Source: Clostridia bacterium (GTDB taxonomy: Bacteria; Bacillota; Clostridia; Monoglobales; Monoglobaceae). From it: a stretch of DNA of 5,040 nt. The position numbers were made by a program, and so were the translations under genes. Below the pieces are notes generated by a model. That model was not told the DNA's origin. It made no database searches and worked only from the letters and a program-made list of their open reading frames with translations. Every line of letters begins with the position of its first letter. Within the stretch, counting starts at the first letter, position 1. This document shows positions 1 through 5,040 of this stretch, in pieces. The stretch covers positions 1 through 5,040 of the forward strand of contig JAFQRU010000161.1 in NCBI GenBank assembly GCA_017409915.1, written 5' to 3'.

Positions 1-1299
1 GAAAAGTGCATAGGAAAGAACATCTTCATCCTGCTCGATATATTCAGCGGCTTCCCGTCTTAATTTATCAAGTTCAGGTTCAATTAAGTCAGCCGGACGG
101 CATGTAATCGGTTCTTCATCGCCGATTACCATCTTGCGGAATTCTTCCTTAATCGGAACAGGAGTTCTTCCGTATTCGCCCTTAACAATTCCCTTTGTTT
201 CCTTGGAAATCATCTTATATCTTTCGCCCATTATAACATTTAAAACTGCCTGAGTTCCAACAATCTGGCTTGTTGGTGTTACAAGCGGGAGCCATCCTAA
301 GTCTTCACGAACTCTTGGGATTTCTTTTAAAACTTCCTCAAACTTATCCTCTTTTCCCTGCTGTTTAAGCTGAGAAACGAGGTTAGAAAGCATTCCGCCA
401 GGAACCTGATATTTAAGAGTGTTAATGTCAACGCCTAAAACCTTAGTATTCATAAGGCCTGACTCTAAATACTTATCACGAAGTGGTCTGAAATAATCAG
501 CAATATCACTTAAAAGGTCAAGGTCAAGTCCTGTGTCAAACTCTGTTCCCTCCAAAGTTTTAACGATTGTTTCTGTTGCGGGCTGGGATGTTCCAAGAGC
601 CATTGGGGAAATCGCACAGTCAACAACATCAACCCCCGCTTCAATGGCTTTAAGATAGGTCATTGAAGCAACACCACTTGTATAGTGGGTGTGGAGCTGG
701 ATCGGGATTTTAACCGCATTTTTAAGTTCTTTAACTAACTTTTCAGCTTCATAAGGAATTAAGAGACCTGCCATATCTTTAATACAGATTGAGTCTGCAC
801 CGCAGTTTTCATATTCCTTGGCTAAATTTACGAAAAATTCAATATTATGAACAGGGCTTATTGTATAAGAAATTGCAGCCTGAACATGTCCGCCCTCTTT
901 CTTTGTTGCATTGATTGTTGTCTGTAAGTTACGAACATCGTTTAATGCATCAAAAATTCTTATAATATCAATACCGTTTGCGATGGATTTCTGAACGAAA
1001 TACTCAACAACATCGTCAGCATAGTGCTTATAGCCTAATATATTCTGGCCACGGAAAAGCATCTGAAGCTTGGTGTTTGGAGCTGCTTCACGAATTTTGC
1101 GAAGTCTTTCCCATGGGTCTTCATTTAAGAATCTTAAACATGCGTCAAATGTTGCACCGCCCCAAGCCTCTAAGGAATGGTATCCAACTTTATCCATCAT
1201 AGAAAGAACAGGTAAAATTTCTTCTGTTGTCATTCTTGTGGCAATGAGTGACTGATGGGCATCTCTTGCCGCAGTTTCTGTAATTTTAACTTTTGCCAT
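1..1299 (-). CDS. oadA: Oxaloacetate decarboxylase / pyruvate carboxyltransferase alpha subunit (transcarboxylase 5S type), 3' end outside window
   Basis: This soluble carboxyltransferase moves a carboxyl group between oxaloacetate/pyruvate and biotin on a carrier protein. My own translation gives 433 uninterrupted codons from ATG at 1299, and the frame is still open at base 1. Family landmarks are clear: TETAARDAHQSL at residues 7-18 with metal-ligand Asp13, EAWGGATFD at 44-52, LFRGQN near 81-86, RIFDALND at 114-121, KDMAG at 174-178 with the active-site lysine Lys174 (carbamylated in the 5S family), and the metal-binding HTH pair His203/His205. The HMGL-like TIM barrel is followed by the conserved PYC/OADA domain (QVPGGM near 298-303). 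An AAGGAGG ribosome binding site lies at 1308-1314, 8 bases before the ATG, and the gene starts 23 bases after mmdB. About 30 more residues would complete a version without a biotin domain. With a separate carrier gene in the operon, such a version is likely, but the edge hides it. Residue 11 is Ala where Leu is usual. Confidence 0.95.
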   Translation of the reverse strand, partial: MAKVKITETAARDAHQSLIATRMTTEEILPVLSMMDKVGYHSLEAWGGATFDACLRFLNEDPWERLRKIREAAPNTKLQMLFRGQNILGYKHYADDVVEYFVQKSIANGIDIIRIFDALNDVRNLQTTINATKKEGGHVQAAISYTISPVHNIEFFVNLAKEYENCGADSICIKDMAGLLIPYEAEKLVKELKNAVKIPIQLHTHYTSGVASMTYLKAIEAGVDVVDCAISPMALGTSQPATETIVKTLEGTEFDTGLDLDLLSDIADYFRPLRDKYLESGLMNTKVLGVDINTLKYQVPGGMLSNLVSQLKQQGKEDKFEEVLKEIPRVREDLGWLPLVTPTSQIVGTQAVLNVIMGERYKMISKETKGIVKGEYGRTPVPIKEEFRKMVIGDEEPITCRPADLIEPELDKLRREAAEYIEQDEDVLSYALF

Positions 1300-1322
1300 T
1301 TAATTTTCCTCCTTAAATTCTC

Positions 1323-2567
1323 TTATCCTGCAAACATGGACAGGAATACGCCTGCCGCAACCGCAGAGCCGATAACACCGGCAACATTCGGACCCATTGC
1401 GTGCATAAGCAAGAAGTTTGAAGGGTTCTCCTTCTGGCCTTCCACCTGAGCAACTCTTGCCGCCATTGGCACGGCGCTAACCCCTGCCGCACCGATAAGC
1501 GGGTTGATTTTCCCGCCGGAGAGTTTGCACATAATCTTTCCGAGAAGAAGTCCGCCTGCTGTGCTGAAACAAAAGGCAATAAGGCCGAGAGCGATAATAC
1601 CGATTGTGTTAAGGCTTAAGAAATTCTCAGCAGTTGCTGTTGCACCAACAGTTAATCCTAAGAAAATTGTAACTATGTTCATAAGTTCGTTTTGCACTGT
1701 TTTTGAAAGACGGTCAACAACACCGCATTCTTTCATAAGGTTACCAAGCATAAGCATACCAACCAGAGAAAGTGCATCAGGAACAATTAATGCAACAACG
1801 ATTGTAACAACAATCGGGAAAACAATTCTCTCTGTTTTTGTTACCTCGCGAAGCTGCTCCATTACGATTCCGCGTTCCTTTTTGGTGGTCATAAGGCGCA
1901 TAATTGGTGGCTGAATTACAGGAATTAAAGCCATATATGAATACGCCGCAACTGCGATTGCAGGAAGAAGCCCTGCCGCAAGTGTCTTTGTAACATAAAT
2001 AGCTGTGGGGCCGTCTGCACCACCGATAATACCGATAGAGGCAGCTTCTTTTATGCCAAAATCAATTCCAGGAACCAATGAGCCTAAAAGCAAAGCCCCG
2101 ATGAATGTAAAGAATACGCCGAACGGTGCTGCCGCGCCCAAAAGAATACTCTTTGGATTTGAAATAAGCGGAGCAAAGTCGGTCATAGCACCAACCCCTA
2201 AGAAAATAAGAGGTGGGTAAATTCCAAGCTTAACACCTAAGTATAAAAGGTCTAAAAGTCCGCCGTCGTGGAGGATAAGTCCCATATCAAGACTTCCGTC
2301 CGCCTTTAAAAACTGCGGATCTGTAAAAAATTCGGGATGCATAATCGCCCCTGAAAAAACAGGAAGATTAGTGAGAAGCATACCGAAAGCAATCGGTAAA
2401 AGCAGAAGCGGTTCAAACTTTTTAACGATTGCAAGATATAACAAAACACAAGCAATTATAAGCATTATGGGCGTGCCGATTGCTTCGACCATATTCCCTG
2501 ACTTAAACATTTCAATAAGTGCATTTATACCTGTGCTTTGCGCAAAGCTTATCAAACTTTCTAACAC
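1323..2567 (-). CDS. mmdB: Na+-translocating methylmalonyl-CoA/oxaloacetate decarboxylase, beta subunit (MmdB/OadB)
   Basis: This integral membrane subunit decarboxylates carboxybiotin and couples the reaction to Na+ export. The product is 414 residues, a normal length for Gram-positive members. It is highly hydrophobic with many membrane segments, starting near residues 30-50. Residues known to matter in Klebsiella OadB (Asp203, Tyr229, Asn373, Gly377, Ser382, Arg389) align with a constant offset of 18: Asp185 in GGADGPT (182-188), Tyr211, Asn355, Gly359, Ser364 and Arg371. The pump therefore looks intact. The protein cannot be assigned to methylmalonyl-CoA or oxaloacetate by itself, since beta subunits of both enzymes are alike; mmdB is chosen from the A-D-C-B gene order. 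The start is GTG at 2567, with an imperfect AAAGGGTG site upstream. The stop is TAA. It lies 35 bases after mmdC and 23 bases before oadA. Confidence 0.96.
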   Translation of the reverse strand: MLESLISFAQSTGINALIEMFKSGNMVEAIGTPIMLIIACVLLYLAIVKKFEPLLLLPIAFGMLLTNLPVFSGAIMHPEFFTDPQFLKADGSLDMGLILHDGGLLDLLYLGVKLGIYPPLIFLGVGAMTDFAPLISNPKSILLGAAAPFGVFFTFIGALLLGSLVPGIDFGIKEAASIGIIGGADGPTAIYVTKTLAAGLLPAIAVAAYSYMALIPVIQPPIMRLMTTKKERGIVMEQLREVTKTERIVFPIVVTIVVALIVPDALSLVGMLMLGNLMKECGVVDRLSKTVQNELMNIVTIFLGLTVGATATAENFLSLNTIGIIALGLIAFCFSTAGGLLLGKIMCKLSGGKINPLIGAAGVSAVPMAARVAQVEGQKENPSNFLLMHAMGPNVAGVIGSAVAAGVFLSMFAG

Positions 2568-2572
2568 AAAAT

Positions 2573-2580
2573 CACCCTTT
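2573..2580 (-). promoter_or_regulatory. Ribosome binding site of mmdB, supporting a GTG start
   Basis: Read on the minus strand the site is AAAGGGTG, 5 bases before the GTG at 2567. It resembles the full AAAGGAGGTG consensus with two bases missing. It is weaker than the AGGAGG sites of mmdC and oadA, and it is paired with a GTG start. This suggests lower initiation for the membrane subunit, which is an inference. Confidence 0.6.
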
Positions 2581-2602
2581 CGTCAAGTAATCAAATCGCA
2601 GT

Positions 2603-2926
2603 TTAGCCCAAAGAAACGAGAGCGTCACCTGTGTTAACAGTTGCGCCCTGAGATGCATTAACCGCAACAACCTTACCATCGGAAGGAGCCATGATTTCAT
2701 TTTCCATCTTCATAGCTTCGAGGATACAAACAACATCCCCAGCTTTTACCATATCGCCTACATTTACCTTTACAGATACAACTGTTCCCGGCATTGGAGC
2801 CTTAATAGCAGTTGCACCAGCAGGAGCAGCCGGAGCTGTGTATACAGGAGCAGAAACTGCTCCGCCAACTTCTTCAACCTCTACTTCATAAGATTTTCCG
2901 TTTACATTTATAACAAATTTTCTCAT
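2603..2926 (-). CDS. mmdC: Biotin carboxyl carrier protein (gamma subunit / transcarboxylase 1.3S type)
   Basis: This small carrier holds the biotin that shuttles CO2 between the carboxyltransferases and the membrane decarboxylase. It is 107 residues long. Residues 1-20 form the short beta-rich start (MRKFVINVNGKSYEVEVEEV). Residues 23-40 form an Ala/Pro-rich flexible linker. Residues 41-107 are a biotinyl/lipoyl domain with APMPGTV at 43-49 and the biotinylation motif EAMKMEN at 70-76. Lys73 is the modified residue, 34 residues from the C-terminus as is usual for this family. An AGGAGG site at 2936-2941 precedes ATG by 9 bases, and the gap from mmdD is 18 bases. It is the only carrier seen in the operon, so both MmdA and OadA probably use it. 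The linker is short compared with many 1.3S/MmdC proteins, but nothing appears missing. Confidence 0.96.
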   Translation of the reverse strand: MRKFVINVNGKSYEVEVEEVGGAVSAPVYTAPAAPAGATAIKAPMPGTVVSVKVNVGDMVKAGDVVCILEAMKMENEIMAPSDGKVVAVNASQGATVNTGDALVSLG

Positions 2927-2944
2927 AGTAAATTTCCTCCTAAA

Positions 2945-3337
2945 TTAAAACCTTGAATTTATCGTATCGTTAAGTCCTGCTTTATTCCAAGCGGGAGCAG
3001 AATTCATAACCCTTTTAAAAGACTTTATTTTAAGGTTATATGTTGATGTATTAAGACTTGACGCAATAGCTGCTGTGAGCACTGCGATAAGTTCTTCTTC
3101 ATCTTCTTCATTCTCCGCAGAAACAACCGGTGCAGTTACAACCTGTTCCACTGTCTTTTCTGCTTTCTTTGTTTTAGGGGCAAAAATGTATTTCATTCCA
3201 ACCAAAACGCACATAAGAATTACGAGAACTGAGAACACAATTATAAGACCTGTAACCGTAACCAAAAGTCCAACTGAAAGGGCATCCGCTGCGTTTGGGA
3301 TAGGGCCGTTCAGCATTAAAGCTTCCTGAATTGTCAT
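2945..3337 (-). CDS. mmdD: Na+-translocating decarboxylase delta/gamma-like small membrane subunit (MmdD/OadG family)
   Basis: This single-span membrane protein is thought to anchor and assemble the complex, linking the soluble carboxyltransferase to the beta subunit. The product has 130 residues. A short N-terminal stretch is followed by one strongly hydrophobic segment at about 22-46, then positive charges (KTKK, 55-58) that suggest the C-terminus is cytoplasmic. After this come a Val/Ala/Pro linker, an acidic run (ENEEDEEEL, 75-83), and a C-terminal region with ELIAVLTAAIASSL and a later Trp117-Asn-Lys-Ala-Gly. The acidic block leading into an Ala-rich helix is the pattern of Gram-positive OadG/MmdD proteins. 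An ATG start at 3337 has a GGAGGG site at 3345-3350, 7 bases upstream. It sits 16 bases after mmdA, in the D position of an mmdADCB operon. Family identity rests on pattern and position, as these subunits diverge quickly. Confidence 0.9.
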   Translation of the reverse strand: MTIQEALMLNGPIPNAADALSVGLLVTVTGLIIVFSVLVILMCVLVGMKYIFAPKTKKAEKTVEQVVTAPVVSAENEEDEEELIAVLTAAIASSLNTSTYNLKIKSFKRVMNSAPAWNKAGLNDTINSRF

Positions 3338-3353
3338 CTAAAATCCCTCCATC

Positions 3354-4895
3354 TTAAAGCGGAATGTTTCCATGCTTTTTAGCAGGTCTGGTTTCCCTCT
3401 TGCTAAACAGCATTTCAAGAGCGCTTATAATTCTTGGTCTTGTAGAGTCAGGCTCAATAACATCGTCAACATAGCCTCTTGCTGCTGCAACATAAGGATT
3501 AGCCAGTCTTTCTGCATATTCCTCAATCTTATTTTGTCTTTCAGCGATTGGGTCATCAGAGGACGCAACATCCTTACGGAAAAGAATATTTGCAGCACCG
3601 TCAGGAGCCATAACTGCAATCTGGGCACTCGGCCAAGCAAATACCATATCTGCGCCAATATGCTTACTGTTCATTGCAATATAAGCACCACCATAAGCTT
3701 TTCTTACTATAACATTGATTTTTGGAACAGTTGCCTCAGAAAAAGCATAGAGAATCTTCGCACCGTGGCGGATGATTCCGTTATACTCCTGCTCTGTTCC
3801 TATTTTAAAGCCCGGAACATCTGTAAAGGATACCAGCGGAATATTGAAGCTGTCGCAGAATCTTATGAATCTTGCAGCTTTGTCCGCAGCATCTATGGAG
3901 AGGGCACCGTCATCAGTCTTTGGCTGGTTAGCGACTATGCCGATTGCCATTCCGTTCATTCTTGCAAAACCAACTATGATATTTTCTGCAAACTGAGGGA
4001 AAATCTCATAGAAGGAACCTCCGTCAACAACCTCGCCTATAACAGTTTTCATATCATAAGCCTTGCCCATTTCGTCAGGAACAACAGTTGAGAGAGTTTC
4101 GGAAAGTCTGTTGATTTCGTCAGCGCTTTCATAAACCGGCGCCATTTCAAGGTTGTTTGCAGGGAGATAATCAAAGAGTTCCTTAACCTTAGCGAAACAT
4201 TCTTCTTCATCCTTGCAACGAACAGCGCAAACACCGCTCTTAGTTGCGTGAGTCTCGGCACCGCCAAGCTCGTCAAAGGAAACATCTTCTCCTGTTACTC
4301 CTTTAATAACCTGAGGACCAGCTGTAAACATCTGGGAAGTTTTATCAACCATAAATACAAAGTCGCTCATTGCAGGAGAATAAACTGCACAGCCTGCACA
4401 TGGTCCTAGGATAATTGAAATCTGAGGAACAACCCCTGATGTAATTGCATTGCGATAGAAAATATCTCCAAGGCCGGAGAGTGCATCGACGCCTTCTTGA
4501 ATTCTTGCGCCACCGCTATCGGAAATACCAACTATTGGAGCGCCCATTTTCATTGCCATATCCATAACCTTACAGATTTTAGCAGCGTGCATTTCCCCGA
4601 GGGAACCGCCGATTACTGTAAAATCCTGAGCATAGGCATAAACGAGTCTTCCGTTTACGCTACCATACCCAACAACAACTCCTTCGCCGGGAGCTTCTGT
4701 TTCAGGCATATCAAATTCATTACTGCGATGCTTAACAAAAGCATCAATTTCAACAAAGCTTCCCTCGTCAAAAAGCATCGAGAGTCTTTCTCTTGCAGTT
4801 TTCTTGCCGGCTTCGTGCTGTTTTTTAACTTTGTCAATTCCGCCGCCCTGCTCGATAATAGAACGCTACTGTTGAAGTTCTTCGATCTTACTCAT
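3354..4895 (-). CDS. mmdA: Methylmalonyl-CoA decarboxylase alpha subunit (acyl-CoA carboxyltransferase, 12S type), with in-frame TAG at codon 10
   Basis: This enzyme transfers the carboxyl group of (S)-methylmalonyl-CoA to carrier biotin, releasing propionyl-CoA. From ATG at 4895 the frame spans 514 codons including the final TAA, the usual MmdA length, but codon 10 (4866-4868) is TAG. The N-terminus reads MSKIEELQQ, stop, RSIIEQGGG, then KQHEAGKKTARERL, all family-like. The crotonase-type N-domain has GGSLGEMHAAK (about 96-106) and SDSGGAR (125-131). The C-domain has DVPGF near 359-363, AYGGAY (400-405) and AWPSAQIAVM (420-429). The end KKHGNIPL is typical of MmdA. The start is supported by an AGAGGTG site and by an ATGA overlap with the upstream gene. 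The first ATG after the TAG is at 4778 (474 residues); it has only a weak purine run upstream and would lose conserved sequence. PccB-like carboxylase subunits are the alternative reading, but the pump neighbours favour MmdA. Confidence 0.93.
4866..4868 (-). other. In-frame amber (TAG) codon at position 10 of mmdA
   Basis: On the minus strand codons 8-12 read CAA CAG TAG CGT TCT. Family sequence continues in the same frame on both sides, so this is a single nonsense codon and not a frameshift. One base change from CAG (Gln) or AAG (Lys) would create it. No ATG, GTG or TTG occurs in frame between this codon and ATG at 4778. Confidence 0.9.
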
Positions 4896-5038
4896 ACCTT
4901 ACCACCTCTGTTTTTATTCTTGTTGTATCTTGGTTTATTATTTACTTTGCCAATGTTTTTGAGCATATTTACCTCAGATTCGGAAAGTTTTCTCCACTTT
5001 CCTCTGGGGAGATGCCCCAAGTTAAGCCCCGCTTCTCT
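4892..5038 (-). CDS. C-terminal end of a probable rRNA pseudouridine synthase (RsuA/RluB type), 5' part outside window
   Basis: A minus-strand frame is open from the right edge to TGA at 4892-4894, giving 48 complete codons. It begins REAGLNLGHLPRGKWRKLSE and ends in a basic, Asn/Lys/Arg-rich tail. The block LxLGxLxxGxWRxLxxxE is what I recognise from the C-terminus of RsuA/RluB pseudouridine synthases, which modify uridines in 16S or 23S rRNA. The catalytic domain is outside the window, so this rests on a short motif. Its stop overlaps the mmdA start as ATGA, and the mmdA ribosome binding site lies within its last codons. This suggests translational coupling and joint transcription. The basic tail could add RNA contacts, which is an inference. 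Confidence 0.62.
   Translation of the reverse strand, partial: REAGLNLGHLPRGKWRKLSESEVNMLKNIGKVNNKPRYNKNKNRGGKV
4903..4909 (-). promoter_or_regulatory. Ribosome binding site of mmdA, fixing the start at 4895
   Basis: The minus-strand sequence AGAGGTG lies 7 bases before ATG at 4895 and is a good Shine-Dalgarno match. It supports initiation before the TAG codon and argues against ATG 4778 as the native start, which has only a weak purine-rich run in front of it. Confidence 0.7.
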
Positions 5039-5040
5039 TA

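Noticed and set aside
1504..1914. A 136-codon plus-strand frame opposite mmdB
   Set aside because: It is antisense to the conserved beta subunit, low in complexity (Ile, Pro, Thr and Ser rich), and has no family features. It is a shadow frame.
2568..2602. Longest gap between genes (35 bases), considered as a terminator or small regulatory site
   Set aside because: I saw no GC-rich inverted repeat followed by a T run, and the only clear element is the mmdB ribosome site.
3372..4091. A 239-codon open frame on the plus strand opposite mmdA
   Set aside because: It lies wholly antisense to a clearly real gene. The translation is rich in Cys, Ser and Asn with no recognisable domain, and I saw no convincing ribosome site or neighbouring plus-strand gene. 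It is best explained as a shadow of mmdA codon use.
3354..4778. mmdA beginning at ATG 4778 as the native gene
   Set aside because: This start avoids the TAG but drops the conserved N-terminal residues that are still present in frame upstream. It also has only a weak purine-rich run in front, compared with the good ribosome site and ATGA overlap at 4895.
4925..4953. Possible minus-strand promoter before mmdA (TTGGCA, 17-base spacer, AGATAC)
   Set aside because: The -35 match is fair but the -10 is poor. It lies inside the upstream coding tail, and AT-rich sequence gives such matches by chance.

Overview
The window shows a single strand of coding logic. Six genes run one after another on the minus strand, separated by gaps of 16 to 35 bases or by a 4-base overlap, and they read as one operon. 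In transcription order (right to left) they are: the tail of a probable rRNA pseudouridine synthase; mmdA, an acyl-CoA carboxyltransferase; mmdD/oadG, a small membrane subunit; mmdC, a biotin carrier; mmdB/oadB, the Na+-translocating membrane decarboxylase; and oadA, a pyruvate/oxaloacetate carboxyltransferase cut by the left edge. No RNA gene, mobile element, CRISPR array or long non-coding stretch is visible.

The likely host is an anaerobic member of the Bacillota, probably Clostridia. This rests on the moderate-to-low GC content, strong AGGAGG-type ribosome binding sites, a preference for TAA stops, and the style of the proteins. The genus cannot be read from the window.

The order A-D-C-B is that of the known Na+-pumping methylmalonyl-CoA decarboxylase operons (mmdADCB). 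MmdA would move the carboxyl group of (S)-methylmalonyl-CoA to biotin on MmdC. MmdB would decarboxylate carboxybiotin while exporting Na+. MmdD would hold the complex together at the membrane. The added oadA is a second carboxyltransferase, for the oxaloacetate/pyruvate pair. The operon therefore encodes homologues of all three parts of propionibacterial transcarboxylase (12S, 5S and 1.3S) together with the two membrane pump subunits. One biotin carrier could serve both transferases, either exchanging carboxyl groups between methylmalonyl-CoA and pyruvate or feeding two substrates into one sodium pump.

The main oddity is an in-frame amber codon (TAG) at codon 10 of mmdA. The Shine-Dalgarno sequence, the ATGA overlap with the upstream gene and the family-like N-terminal sequence all place the true start before this stop. 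It may be a sequencing or assembly error, a strain-level nonsense mutation, or a codon that is read through. The next available start, ATG at 4778, would lose 39 residues of the usual N-terminus.
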